Shown here in pieces: positions 45,590-54,582 of a DNA stretch of 64,000 nt. The notes beneath the pieces were generated by a model that was not told the DNA's origin, made no database searches, and was given only the letters and a program-made list of their open reading frames with translations. The stretch comes from Alicycliphilus denitrificans K601 (lineage in GTDB: Bacteria > Pseudomonadota > Gammaproteobacteria > Burkholderiales > Burkholderiaceae_C). The stretch is from positions 3,117,001 through 3,181,000 of the forward strand of contig NC_015422.1 of assembly GCF_000204645.1 (NCBI RefSeq). Direction: 5' to 3'. Each line of letters opens with the position of its first letter. The stretch's first letter is position 1. A program made the position numbers and the translations under genes.

Positions 45590-48466
45590 TTACTTGGTCA
45601 GGACAAAACCCTTGAGCTTGGCGAAGGCGGCCTCGACCAGGGCCTTCTGCTGGTCCTGGTGCAGGTGTGCGTAGCCCACGGCGGGCGATGCCGAGGCGGC
45701 GCGGCCGGCGTAGCCGAGCTTCTGGCCCTCGTGCATGTTCTCGTGGATGTTGTGCTGGATGAAGAACCAGGCGCCCTGGTTCTGCGGCTCGTCCTGGCAC
45801 CACACGATGTCGGTCGCGTTGGGGTACTTCTTGAGCTCGGCGGCGAAGGCCTTGTGCGGGAAGGGATAGAGCTGCTCGATGCGGATGATGGCCACGTCGC
45901 TGCGCTCGGCCTCGGCGCGCTTCTTCACCAGGTCGTAGTACACCTTGCCCGAGCAGGCGATGACGCGCTTGACCTTGGCCGCGTTCTTGGCGATGGCCTC
46001 GTCGCGCTCGCCCAGCACGGTCTGGAAGCCACCCTTGGTGAACTCGGACAGCGGCGAGGTCGCGTCCTTGTTGCGCAGCAGCGACTTGGGCGTCATGATG
46101 ACCAGGGGCTTCCTCAGGTTGCGCACCATCTGGCGGCGCAGCACGTGGAAGATCTGGCTGGCCGTGGTGGGCTGCACGATCTGCATGTTGGCATCGGCCG
46201 CCAGCTGCATGAAGCGCTCCAGGCGCGCCGAGCTGTGCTCGGGGCCCTGGCCCTCGTAGCCGTGCGGCAGCATCAGCGTGATGCCGTTGACGCGGCCCCA
46301 CTTGACCTCGCCCGAGGCGATGAACTGGTCGATCACCACCTGCGCGCCGTTGGCGAAGTCGCCGAACTGCGCTTCCCAGACCACCAGGGTGTTGGGGTCG
46401 TTGGAGGCATAGCCGTATTCGAACGCCAGCACCGCCTCTTCGGACAGGATGGAGTCGATGACGACGAAGGGCGCCTGGTTCTCGGCCACGTTCTGCAGCG
46501 GCACGTAGGTGCCCTCGTCCCACTTCTCGCGCTTCTGGTCGTGGATGACGGCATGGCGGTGCGTGAAGGTGCCGCGGCCGCTGTCCTCGCCCGACAGGCG
46601 CACGGGGTAGCCGCTGGCAACGAGCGAGGCGAAGGCCATGTGCTCGCCCATGCCCCAGTCCACGTTGATCTCGCCGCGGCCCATGGCAGCGCGGTCGTCG
46701 TAGACCTTCTTCACCAGCATGTGCGGCGTGACGCTCTCGGGGATGGTGGTGATGCGCTCGGCCAGGCGCTTCCACTCGGTCAGCGGGATGGCGGTGTCTG
46801 CGGCGTCCGTCCAGGTCTTGCCCAGGAACGGGCTCCAGTCCACGGCGTACTTGCTCTTGAAGTTGGTCAGCACCGGGTCGATGGTGTGCTTGCCTTCGTC
46901 CATGGCGGCGCGGTAGGCCTTGACCATGTCGTCGCCCAGCGTCTCGCCCAGGCCCTGCGTGGCCAGCTTGTCGGCGTAGAGCTTGCGCGTGCCGGGGTGC
47001 TGGGCGATCTTCTTGTACATCAGCGGCTGGGTGAGCATGGGGGTGTCTTGCTCGTTGTGGCCCAGCTTGCGGTAGCAGATGATGTCCACCACCACGTCCC
47101 TGGAGAACTCCATGCGGAACTCCAGCGCCAGCTGCATGGCCAGACACACGGACTCGGGGTCGTCGCCGTTCACGTGCAGCACGGGCGACTCGATCATCTT
47201 CACGATGTCGGTGCAGTACAGCGTGGAGCGCAGGTCGCGCGGGTCGGACGTGGTGAAGCCGATCTGGTTGTTGATGATGATGTGCACCGTGCCGCCCGTG
47301 GTGTAGCCACGGGTCTCAGACAGCGCCAGCGTTTCCTGGTTCACGCCCTGGCCCGCGAAGGCGGCGTCGCCGTGCACCAGCACGGGCAGCACCTGCTTGC
47401 CCTTGGGGTCGGCGCGGCGGTCCATGCGCGAGCGCACCGAGCCCTCGACCACGGGGTTGACGATTTCCAGGTGCGAGGGGTTGAACGCCAGGCTCAGGTG
47501 CACCGGGCCGCCGGGGGTGGACACGTCGGAGGAGAAGCCCTGGTGGTACTTCACGTCGCCCGCGGGCAGGTCTTCGGGCGCGGTGTGGTCGAACTCGGCG
47601 AACAGGTCCTTGGGCATCTTGCCCAGAGTGTTGACCAGCACGTTCAGGCGGCCGCGGTGGGCCATGCCGATCACCACTTCCTGCACACCCTTGGCGCCGG
47701 CGGACTGGATCAGCTCGTCCATGGCGGCGATGAAGCTCTCGCCGCCCTCGAGCGAGAAGCGCTTCTGGCCGACGTACTTGGTGTGCAGGTAGCGCTCCAG
47801 GCCCTCGGCGGCCGTCAGGCGATCGAGGATGCGCTTCTTCTTGGCCGCATCGAAGGCTGGCTTGCTGCGGGTGCTCTCGAGCTTCTGCTGCCACCAGCGC
47901 TTTTGCGCCTGGTCGGTAGCGTACATGTATTCCGCGCCCACGGTGCCGCAGTACGTTTCGCGCAGCGCGTTGAGCAGCTCGCGCAGGGGCATGCTGTCCT
48001 TGCCGAAGAAGGTGTTGCTGGTGTCGAACACCGTTTCCTGGTCGGCATCGGCAAAGCCGTAGAACGAGGGCTCGAGCTCGGGAATGGCGGGCCGCTCGGC
48101 GCGCTTCAGGGGATCGAGGTCCGCCCAGCGCGCGCCGACGTTGCGGTAGGCGGCGATGAGCTGCTGCACGGCCGTGCGCTTGCGGCCCATCTCGGCGTCG
48201 GTGCTGGCAACGACCACCCGGGTGCCGCCGGCCTTGGCGCGCTCTGCGAAGGCGTTGATGACCGGAAGATGAGGAACGTCCTTGGCATTGCTGCCGTCTA
48301 CCGCGGGCACATGTTGCAGTGCGTCAAAGTATTCGCGCCAGGAATCGGGCACGCTGCCGGGGTTGGCGAGATAGTTCTCATACATCTCCTCGACGTAGGG
48401 GGCGTTGCCGCCGAAGAGATAGGTGTTGCCTTGGTAGGCTTGGTAGACGGATGTGGGCTCGCTCAT
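45590..48466 (-). CDS. odhA: 2-oxoglutarate dehydrogenase E1 component
   Basis: A 958-residue thiamine-diphosphate decarboxylase of the TCA cycle (E. coli SucA is 933). The N-terminal helix is [42 protein letters not shown]. Active-site segments are [58 protein letters not shown] and [10 protein letters not shown], with the TPP-binding stretch near [22 protein letters not shown] ribosome site precedes the ATG. First gene of the odhA-odhB-lpdA cluster. Confidence 0.97.
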   Translation of the reverse strand: MSEPTSVYQAYQGNTYLFGGNAPYVEEMYENYLANPGSVPDSWREYFDALQHVPAVDGSNAKDVPHLPVINAFAERAKAGGTRVVVASTDAEMGRKRTAVQQLIAAYRNVGARWADLDPLKRAERPAIPELEPSFYGFADADQETVFDTSNTFFGKDSMPLRELLNALRETYCGTVGAEYMYATDQAQKRWWQQKLESTRSKPAFDAAKKKRILDRLTAAEGLERYLHTKYVGQKRFSLEGGESFIAAMDELIQSAGAKGVQEVVIGMAHRGRLNVLVNTLGKMPKDLFAEFDHTAPEDLPAGDVKYHQGFSSDVSTPGGPVHLSLAFNPSHLEIVNPVVEGSVRSRMDRRADPKGKQVLPVLVHGDAAFAGQGVNQETLALSETRGYTTGGTVHIIINNQIGFTTSDPRDLRSTLYCTDIVKMIESPVLHVNGDDPESVCLAMQLALEFRMEFSRDVVVDIICYRKLGHNEQDTPMLTQPLMYKKIAQHPGTRKLYADKLATQGLGETLGDDMVKAYRAAMDEGKHTIDPVLTNFKSKYAVDWSPFLGKTWTDAADTAIPLTEWKRLAERITTIPESVTPHMLVKKVYDDRAAMGRGEINVDWGMGEHMAFASLVASGYPVRLSGEDSGRGTFTHRHAVIHDQKREKWDEGTYVPLQNVAENQAPFVVIDSILSEEAVLAFEYGYASNDPNTLVVWEAQFGDFANGAQVVIDQFIASGEVKWGRVNGITLMLPHGYEGQGPEHSSARLERFMQLAADANMQIVQPTTASQIFHVLRRQMVRNLRKPLVIMTPKSLLRNKDATSPLSEFTKGGFQTVLGERDEAIAKNAAKVKRVIACSGKVYYDLVKKRAEAERSDVAIIRIEQLYPFPHKAFAAELKKYPNATDIVWCQDEPQNQGAWFFIQHNIHENMHEGQKLGYAGRAASASPAVGYAHLHQDQQKALVEAAFAKLKGFVLTK

Positions 48467-48671
48467 ATTCCGCTGACCTCCGCTTCCCTGAAGGAAGCAT
48501 TAGCTGGTTGACAAACCTTCCGCGTCACGGCTGAACCGGTTGGCGGATGCGACTGTGGCAGGGGAAGGACCTCGTTTGCGGGCGCTATTGTGCCATCGAA
48601 CACGGGCGGGCGCGCCGCACGGCGCCGGGCGGCTTGGCTTACAGTTGGCCGTTGTCCACTTCCTGCCGCCC
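48467..48671. other. Divergent intergenic region, odhA and AI-2E permease
   Basis: 205 bases that must hold promoters for both directions. An inverted repeat CTTCC-CTGAA-GGAAG lies about 15-30 bases upstream of the odhA start, overlapping its leader. No confident -35/-10 pair or known operator was recognised. Confidence 0.35.
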
Positions 48672-49730
48672 ATGCACCCGCTCCTGCTCCAGAACCGCAC
48701 CCTGCTGCTGCTGCTCGCCGCCGTGACCCTGGCCTTCGGCGCCATTCTCTGGCCGCTCAACGGCGCCATCTTCTGGGGCGTGGTGCTGGCCATCCTGTTC
48801 ACGCCGCTGCACCGCCGGCTGCTGCGGCGCATGCCGCGCCGGCGCAACCTGGCCGCGTTCATCACGCTGTGCATCTGCCTGGTGATCGTGATCCTGCCCA
48901 TGGTGTTCATCGGCATCTCCCTGGTGCAGGAAGCCAGCGTGGCCTACGAGCGCGCTCGCTCGGGGCAGCTGAACTACGGCGCCTACCTGCAGCAGGTGCT
49001 GGCCGCCCTGCCCGCCTGGGTCCTGGAGCTGCTCGACCGCTTCCACCTCACCTCCATGGCCGAGCTGCAGGCGCGCCTGACGGCCGTGGGCGCCCAGGCC
49101 AGCCAGTTCCTGGCCACCAAGGCGCTGGACGTGGGGCAGAACACGCTGCAGTTCATCGTGAGCTTCGGCGTCATGCTGTACCTGCTGTTCTTCCTGCTGC
49201 GGGACGGCCCGCGGCTGGCGGCGCGTATCCGCCAGGCCATTCCGCTGGATACGGAGCACAAGAATCAGCTGGCCCGCAAGTTCACCACCGTGATCCGCGC
49301 CACCGTCAAGGGCAACATCGTGGTGGCGGCGGCGCAGGGGGCGCTGGGCGGGCTCATCTTCTGGATCCTGGGCATCCAGGGGCCGGTGATGTGGGGCGTG
49401 CTCATGGCCTTCCTGTCGCTGCTGCCGGCCGTGGGCGCCAGCCTGATCTGGGGGCCCGTGGCCATCTACTTCCTGGCCACGGGATCCACCGGCCAGGCCG
49501 CGATCCTGACCGCCTACGGCGTCGGCGTCATCGGCCTGGTGGACAACCTGCTGCGCCCGCTGCTCGTGGGCAAGGACACCAAGATGCCCGACTACGTGGT
49601 GCTGATCTCCACGCTGGGCGGCATGGCGCTGTTCGGGCTGACCGGCTTCGTGATCGGCCCCGTCATCGCGGCGCTGTTCATGGCCACCTGGGACCTGTTC
49701 GCGCCGGTCGACGATGGGCAAAGCTCCTGA
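48672..49730 (+). CDS. AI-2E transporter family permease (PerM-like)
   Basis: A 352-residue membrane protein with about eight helices. The N-terminal hairpin (LLLLLAAVTLAFGAILWPLNGAIFWGVVLAILFTPLHRRLLRR) and a soluble segment around residues 95-150 are followed by the family core (TVKGNIVVAAAQGALGGLIFWILGIQGPVMWGVLMAFLSLLPAVGASLIWGPVAIYFL; DNLLRPLLVGKDTKMPDYVVLISTLGG). Members include AI-2 exporters and Na+/H+ antiporters, so the substrate is not fixed by the family. The start at 48672 gives MHPLLLQNRTLL. It is divergent from odhA and convergent with the Bug gene. Confidence 0.92.
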   Translation: MHPLLLQNRTLLLLLAAVTLAFGAILWPLNGAIFWGVVLAILFTPLHRRLLRRMPRRRNLAAFITLCICLVIVILPMVFIGISLVQEASVAYERARSGQLNYGAYLQQVLAALPAWVLELLDRFHLTSMAELQARLTAVGAQASQFLATKALDVGQNTLQFIVSFGVMLYLLFFLLRDGPRLAARIRQAIPLDTEHKNQLARKFTTVIRATVKGNIVVAAAQGALGGLIFWILGIQGPVMWGVLMAFLSLLPAVGASLIWGPVAIYFLATGSTGQAAILTAYGVGVIGLVDNLLRPLLVGKDTKMPDYVVLISTLGGMALFGLTGFVIGPVIAALFMATWDLFAPVDDGQSS

Positions 49731-49776
49731 AAATATAGCTGCATGCGCTTACCCACAGGGCGCAACAGGCCAATAG
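49731..49776. repeat. Dispersed GATAGCTGC repeat, copy 4
   Basis: Begins immediately after the permease stop (49728-49730): AAATATAGCTGCATGCGCTT, then a degenerate second half with AATAGCGCC. It lies between convergent genes. Confidence 0.6.
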
Positions 49777-49797
49777 CGCCCCAAACCACCCGCGCGC

Positions 49798-50781
49798 TCA
49801 CTCGGGCTCGATGCCCGCGGCCTTGATCACCCTGCCCCACTTCTGGGTCTCGGCGGCCTGGAACCTGGCCAGTTCCTCGGGCGTGGTGGTCCAGGCCTCG
49901 GAGCCCGCGGTGTCGAAGAACGACCTCGCGGCCTCGCTCCTGGTGGCGTGGGCCAGCAGCTCGTTGAGGCGCGCCACCACGGGCGCGGGCGTGCCAGCGG
50001 GCACGTAGGCGGCAAACCAGTAGCCCATGTCGTAGCCCTTCACGCCGGCCTCGGCGATGGTGGGCACGTCGGGCAGCTGCGCGCCGCGCTTTTGCGTGGA
50101 GTAGCCCAGCGCGCGCAGCTTGCCCGCCTTGATCTGCGGCACGCCGGTGGACGTGTCGGTGATCATCATGTCGATCTGCCCGCCCAGCAGGTCGGTGATG
50201 GCCAGCGGGTTGCTCTTGTAGGGCACGTGCAGGATGTCCACGCCCGCGAGCTGCTTGAGCATCTCGCCGGCCATGCGGCTCGACGAGCTGCCGCTGCCGA
50301 AGCTGAGCTTGCCGGGGTTCTTCTTCGCGGCAGCGAGCAGCTCGGCCACGCTCTTGTAGGGCGCGCTGGCGTTCACCACCAGCACCTGCCCGCCCTTGCC
50401 CAGGCCGGTGACCGGGGTAAAGTCCTTCACCGGATCGTAGGGCAGCTTCTTGTACAGGTGCTCGTTGGCCGCGTGCGTGGTGTTGGTGGTGATGAGCACG
50501 GTGTAGCCGTCGGGCGCGGCCTTGGCCACGGCCTGCGCGGCGATCATGCCGCTGGCGCCGGCCTTGTTGTCCACCACCACGGGCTGCCTGGTGTCGGTGC
50601 TGACGGACTGGCCCAGGGCGCGCGCGAGCTGGTCGGTGGCGCTGCCCGCCGCGAACGGCACGACGAAGGTGATGGCCTTGGCCGGATACCGGGCCTGCGC
50701 GCCAGCCGTGCCGGCCAGAGCCAGTGCGAGCGCGGCTGCGGCCGTGGCCAGTGCGCGGCGGCGATGCGTGGATGGATTCAT
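49798..50781 (-). CDS. Bug-family (TctC) tripartite tricarboxylate substrate-binding protein
   Basis: A 327-residue periplasmic receptor of the Bug/TctC family, much expanded in Burkholderiales. The signal peptide MNPSTHRRRALATAAAALALALAGTAGAQA is followed by RYPAKAITFVVPFAAGSATDQLARALGQ, VDNKAGASGMIAAQAVAKAAPDGYTVLI and IDMMITDTSTGVPQIKAGKLRALGY. The start at 50781 fits the signal peptide. No TctAB membrane genes are present, as usual for orphan Bug proteins. It lies downstream of the two AtuA-type genes, so it probably captures a carboxylate linked to their pathway. Confidence 0.93.
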   Translation of the reverse strand: MNPSTHRRRALATAAAALALALAGTAGAQARYPAKAITFVVPFAAGSATDQLARALGQSVSTDTRQPVVVDNKAGASGMIAAQAVAKAAPDGYTVLITTNTTHAANEHLYKKLPYDPVKDFTPVTGLGKGGQVLVVNASAPYKSVAELLAAAKKNPGKLSFGSGSSSSRMAGEMLKQLAGVDILHVPYKSNPLAITDLLGGQIDMMITDTSTGVPQIKAGKLRALGYSTQKRGAQLPDVPTIAEAGVKGYDMGYWFAAYVPAGTPAPVVARLNELLAHATRSEAARSFFDTAGSEAWTTTPEELARFQAAETQKWGRVIKAAGIEPE

Positions 50782-50831
50782 GTCGTCTCCTGTGTTGCCA
50801 TGTTGAAAAAGGGAAAAGGGGCGGCTCCGCG

Positions 50832-51194
50832 TCACCGGGGGCCTGCCAAGTGCCGCGCCAGCGCCGCCGGCACCCGAACGGGCAGGTCCAGCAGCAGGAA
50901 GGACAGCGCCTTGCCGTGGCTGTCGAGGTTGAGCGCGTCGTTCACGCCGCCGTCGAGCACGCCGTCGAGCACGAAGTTCATCGCGTGCAGCTGCGGCAGC
51001 AGATGGCGCGCGACGCGGCTGGGCCGGCGCAGCGCGAACTGGCGCGCGACGGCCTGCTCGGTGACCTGCTCCACGAGCAGGTTCCAGAGCGCGGGATGCC
51101 AGGCGATCACGCTGATGTTGGAGCGGTTGCCCTTGTCGCCCGTGCGGCCGTGCGCCAGGCGGTACAGGGGAACGGTCAAGTCGGTATCGGTCAT
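50832..51194 (-). CDS. AtuA-associated small protein (AtuA C-terminal-like domain)
   Basis: A 120-residue protein beginning MTDTDLTVPLYRLAHGRTGDKGNRSNISVIAWHPALWNLL. The HGRTGDKGN motif is the mark of the small domain that, in many bacteria, is fused to or coded right after an AtuA/DUF1446 protein. It contains NFVLDGVLDGGVNDALNLDSHGKALSFLLLDLPV. It starts 14 bases after the large AtuA-family gene, so the two probably form one complex. The reaction is not known. Confidence 0.88.
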   Translation of the reverse strand: MTDTDLTVPLYRLAHGRTGDKGNRSNISVIAWHPALWNLLVEQVTEQAVARQFALRRPSRVARHLLPQLHAMNFVLDGVLDGGVNDALNLDSHGKALSFLLLDLPVRVPAALARHLAGPR

Positions 51195-51208
51195 GGTCGA
51201 TGGGCCTT

Positions 51209-52561
51209 TCAGTCCAGCAGCGTGAAGCCCGTTTCCACCGCCGCGCGCGGCACCAGGCACGACACCGTGCCCAGGCGCGGGCGCATGGCGGTGCGCACGC
51301 CGCCGCCGCCGGCCGGGCCGCAGCAGTACAGCGCCGTCACCTCGCGCACCAGGCGCTGGGCGCTGGCGTGGTCCTGGTGCTGCAGCGCCACGCGCAGGCG
51401 CACGTCCTGCGCGTCCTGCCCTGCATGGGCCTGCAGCCAGCGCCCGGCGTCGTCGGCAAAGACACTGGCCACGCCGATCAGGTCGACGCGTAGCGGCGCC
51501 ACGCCCGCCAGGCGCTCGCGCAGCACCTCGCCGCCCAAGCGCGCGCGCGCCTCGGCACGCGCGCCGGCATAGGAGATCTCGCCCTCGGCGAACCAGCCGG
51601 ACTCGAAGCACACGTTCACCTTGAGCGAGGGCGGCCGCGCATGGCCGCGCACGCCCTCCAGGCGCACGCGGTCGGCGCCAGCCTGGGCGACGCGGGCCTG
51701 CGTGATGTCGGCCACCACGTCGGGCGTGAGGTAGGCGGCGGGGTCGTGCAGCTCGTACAGCAGTTGCTCCTTGACAGTGCGCTCGTCCACGCGCCCGCCC
51801 GTTCCCCCGGGCTTGGTGATGGTGCAGTGGCCGTCGGCGTCGATCTCGGCGATGGGGTAGCCCAGGCGCGCCATGCCCGGCACGTCCTTGTAGCCCGGGT
51901 CAGCGAAGTAGCCGCCAGTGACCTGCGCGCCGCATTCGAGCAGGTGGCCGGCCATGGTGGCGCGCGCGAGGCGGTCCCAGTCATCCATGGCCCAGCCGTA
52001 GTGCGCCAGCGCCGGGCCCAGCACCAGCGACGGGTCGGCCACGCGGCCGCAGACGACGATGTCGGCGCCCGCGCGCAGCGCATCGGCGATCGGTTCGGCG
52101 CCGATGTAGGCATTGGCGCTCACGACAGGCTGCGCGGGCATGTCCTGCCCCAGGGCCTGGGCCAGCAGGGCGCGGTGCTGCGGCCCGCTCAGGTCGTCGC
52201 CGTGCACCACGGCCACGCGCGGGCGGCGCGCGCCCAGCTCGGCCGCCAGCTGCAGGATGCGCAGCGCGGCTCCCTGCGGGTTGGCCGCGCCGAAGTTGCT
52301 CACGATGCGCACGCCATGGCGCAGGCACTGCGCGAGCACGGGGCGCAGCAGCTCGTCGAGCAGCGGCTCGTAGCCCGCCCCGGGGTCGGCGCGGCGCGCC
52401 AGCTGGGCCAGCGCCAGCGTGCGCTCGGCCAGGGTCTCGAAGATCAGCACGGCGGGGCGGCCGCTGTCCACGAGCGCCTGCACCACGGGCGCGGCGGCGT
52501 CGGTGCGGTCGCCCGAGAAGCCGGCCGCGCAGCCTATGAGCAGGGATGAAGGGTTCGCCAT
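51209..52561 (-). CDS. AtuA/DUF1446 family protein
   Basis: A 450-residue acyclic-terpene-utilisation AtuA-type protein. Characteristic segments are LIGCAAGFSGDRTDAAAPVVQALVDSG, HGVRIVSNFGAANPQGAALRILQLAAELG, GRVADPSLVLGPALAHYGW and ECGAQVTGGYFADPGYKDVPGMARLGYPIAEID with KPGGTGGRVDERTVKEQLLYEL. AtuA is known from citronellol degradation in pseudomonads, but the wider family occurs in many uncharacterised acid or terpenoid pathways. The other atu genes are not present here. It is divergent from a LysR regulator that probably controls it. Confidence 0.9.
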   Translation of the reverse strand: MANPSSLLIGCAAGFSGDRTDAAAPVVQALVDSGRPAVLIFETLAERTLALAQLARRADPGAGYEPLLDELLRPVLAQCLRHGVRIVSNFGAANPQGAALRILQLAAELGARRPRVAVVHGDDLSGPQHRALLAQALGQDMPAQPVVSANAYIGAEPIADALRAGADIVVCGRVADPSLVLGPALAHYGWAMDDWDRLARATMAGHLLECGAQVTGGYFADPGYKDVPGMARLGYPIAEIDADGHCTITKPGGTGGRVDERTVKEQLLYELHDPAAYLTPDVVADITQARVAQAGADRVRLEGVRGHARPPSLKVNVCFESGWFAEGEISYAGARAEARARLGGEVLRERLAGVAPLRVDLIGVASVFADDAGRWLQAHAGQDAQDVRLRVALQHQDHASAQRLVREVTALYCCGPAGGGGVRTAMRPRLGTVSCLVPRAAVETGFTLLD

Positions 52562-52653
52562 CGCGTGTCCTCGGGTTGTCTCTGCGGCGCACTGTAGGCG
52601 CGTTGGGTTAATCTGTGAAATAGATTGTCACGATCAATTCATCGAAAAAACGA
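52562..52653. promoter_or_regulatory. Divergent promoter with LysR-type box
   Basis: At 52611-52625 lies ATCTGTGAAATAGAT, an ATCT-N7-AGAT dyad containing T-N11-A, the classic LysR-regulator recognition pattern. It sits in the 92-base gap between the AtuA-family gene and its divergent LysR gene. The dyad is seen; its use is inferred. Confidence 0.6.
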
Positions 52654-53559
52654 ATGAATATCTCCTCGCGCCAGATCGACGCTTTCCTCGCCCTGGCCGC
52701 GCAGCGCAGCTTCACGCGCGCGGCCGCGCAGTGCCACCTGTCGCAGCCGGCGTTCAGCGCACTCATCCGCGCGCTGGAGGACGGCCTGGGCCTGCGCCTG
52801 TTCGACCGCAGCACGCGCCATGTGGGCCTGACGGCCGAGGGCGAGAACTTCCACGCATCCGCCCTGCGCATCCGCGCCGAGGTGGATGCAGCGCTGGCCG
52901 CCATGCGCGACGCGGCCACGTTGCGGCGCGGGCGCGTAGCCATCGCGCTGCTGCCGTCGCTGGCCGCGGGGTGGCTGCCGGGCGTGCTGGCGGGCTTTCA
53001 CGCCCGGCACCCGGGCGTGGAGCTGGACATTGCCGACGTGCTGTCCGAGCCCTGCATCGAGCGCGTGGCGACGGGCCGGGCCGACTTCGCGCTGGCCGCC
53101 ATCCGCGCCGACACGCCCGAACTGCAGGCCGAGCCGTTCTGCCGCGACGGCTTCCACCTGGTGTGCCGCACGGACCACCCGCTGGCCGCGCGGCCCCTGC
53201 CCGGCGGCGCACCCGCATCGCTGCGCGCGCTGGCCCAATGGCCCTTCATCCACCTGGCGCGGCACAGCAGCGTGCGCCAGTACCTGGAGGCGGCCTTCCA
53301 CCCCCAGGCCATGCGCACCGTGATGGAGGTCGAGCAGCTCGCCACCGTGACCGGCATGGTGCGCGCGGGGCTGGGCATCAGCGTGGTGCCGACCTTCACG
53401 CTGTTCCACTTCCAGCACCCCGACCTGGCCACGCGGCCGCTGACGCTGCCCGGGCTCACGCGGCAGATCTACCTGGTGCGCCGGCGCGACCGCAACCTGT
53501 CCGCGGCGGCCCAGGCGCTGCACGCGCATGTGCTGCGCGAACGCCCACGCAGCGATTGA
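52654..53559 (+). CDS. LysR-type regulator of the AtuA-Bug operon
   Basis: A 301-residue LysR protein. The winged helix is MNISSRQIDAFLALAAQRSFTRAAAQCHLSQPAFSALIRALEDGLGLRLFDRSTRHVGLT. The effector domain (GRVAIALLPSLAAGWLPGVLAGFHARHPGVELDIADVL; MVRAGLGISVVPTFTLFHF) follows. It is divergently placed from the AtuA-family gene with a T-N11-A box between them, the usual arrangement for an activator of a catabolic operon. The likely inducer is an intermediate of that pathway. Confidence 0.92.
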   Translation: MNISSRQIDAFLALAAQRSFTRAAAQCHLSQPAFSALIRALEDGLGLRLFDRSTRHVGLTAEGENFHASALRIRAEVDAALAAMRDAATLRRGRVAIALLPSLAAGWLPGVLAGFHARHPGVELDIADVLSEPCIERVATGRADFALAAIRADTPELQAEPFCRDGFHLVCRTDHPLAARPLPGGAPASLRALAQWPFIHLARHSSVRQYLEAAFHPQAMRTVMEVEQLATVTGMVRAGLGISVVPTFTLFHFQHPDLATRPLTLPGLTRQIYLVRRRDRNLSAAAQALHAHVLRERPRSD

Positions 53560-53564
53560 TCACC

Positions 53565-53597
53565 AAAAACGATAGCTGCCTACGCCCTGTAGGCAAT
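53565..53597. repeat. Dispersed GATAGCTGC repeat, copy 5
   Basis: Just after the LysR stop: AAAAACGATAGCTGCC, then TGCCTAC and GTAGGCA pairing as a short hairpin around GCCCT. It may double as the LysR terminator. Confidence 0.65.
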
Positions 53598-53696
53598 GGT
53601 TCGGCACGGATTAACCATAATGCGCTTGCACGGTACGGCTTTCGGCTGGCACGGGCGCGACCGCAGTGCCACACTGCACTCCAAGGAGGACACCGC

Positions 53697-54563
53697 ATGA
53701 CCACCCAGAACACCGTGTATGCCTGCATCGACGGGCTGGCCACCACGCACGCCGTGGTGGATGGCGCCGCCTGGGCCGCGCAGCGGCTGGGCGCCCCCCT
53801 GGCACTGCTGCACGTGCTGCAGCAGCCCGAGCCGCTGCCGCCCGTGGGCGACTACAGCGGCGTGATAGGCATGGGCGCGCAGGACCTGCTGCTCGAACGC
53901 CTCAACACCCTGGACGAGGAGCGCACCCGGCTGGCGCGCGAGGCCGCGCGGCGCATGATGGAGCAAGCGCGCCTGCGCGTGCCCGAGAGCGCCGCCGGCG
54001 CGCTGCAGATACTGCTGCGCCAGGGCGACCTGACCGACGCGCTGCTGGAATGCGAGCCCAGCGCACGCCTGTTCGTGCTCGGCAGCAACCGCCAGGCCAC
54101 CAGTCCGCGCAAGCTGCGGCTGGACCACCGGGTGGAGAGCGTGGTGCGCCAGGTGCGCCAGCCGGTGCTGGTCATGACCCGGCCGGACTTCAGCGCCCCC
54201 GGCAGCTTTGTCGTGGCCTACGACGGCAGCGCCACCGCCCACCACGCGATAGAAGCCGTGGCGCGCAGCCCGCTGCTGCGCGGCATGCCGGGCCTGCTGG
54301 CCATGGCGAGCGAGGCCACGCCCCAGGCGCAGAAACACCTGGACGAAGCGCAGGCGCTGCTGGGCCAGGCCGGCTTCGAGGTGGGCACGCAGTTCGTGGC
54401 CGGCCCTCCCGAAGAGGCGATCCCGGCGCTGATGGAAAAGCGCGGCGACGCACTGCTCGTGCTGGGCGCCTACGGCCACTCGCGCATACGCCAGCTCATC
54501 GTGGGCAGCACCACCACGGCGCTGCTGCGCCTGTGCAGCGTGCCCATGCTGGTACTGCGCTGA
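53697..54563 (+). CDS. Universal stress protein with two UspA domains
   Basis: A 288-residue tandem UspA protein. Domain 1 (TVYACIDGLATTHAVVDGAAWAAQRLGAPLALLHVLQ ... RLFVLGSNRQ) covers about residues 5-165. Domain 2 (SFVVAYDGSATAHHAIEAVARSPLL ... LLVLGAYGHSRIRQLIVGSTTTALLRLCSVPMLVLR) carries the full ATP-binding G-x2-G-x9-G(S/T) motif. In domain 1 that motif is degenerate. A strong AAGGAGGA ribosome site precedes the ATG at 53697. Likely a cytoplasmic stress-survival protein. It is convergent with yejF. Confidence 0.93.
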   Translation: MTTQNTVYACIDGLATTHAVVDGAAWAAQRLGAPLALLHVLQQPEPLPPVGDYSGVIGMGAQDLLLERLNTLDEERTRLAREAARRMMEQARLRVPESAAGALQILLRQGDLTDALLECEPSARLFVLGSNRQATSPRKLRLDHRVESVVRQVRQPVLVMTRPDFSAPGSFVVAYDGSATAHHAIEAVARSPLLRGMPGLLAMASEATPQAQKHLDEAQALLGQAGFEVGTQFVAGPPEEAIPALMEKRGDALLVLGAYGHSRIRQLIVGSTTTALLRLCSVPMLVLR

Positions 54564-54582
54564 ACGCGCCACGCGGCGCCGT

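Noticed and set aside
45572..48511. A 979-codon open frame opposite odhA
   Set aside because: Same GC-driven shadow effect; odhA on the other strand is unmistakable.
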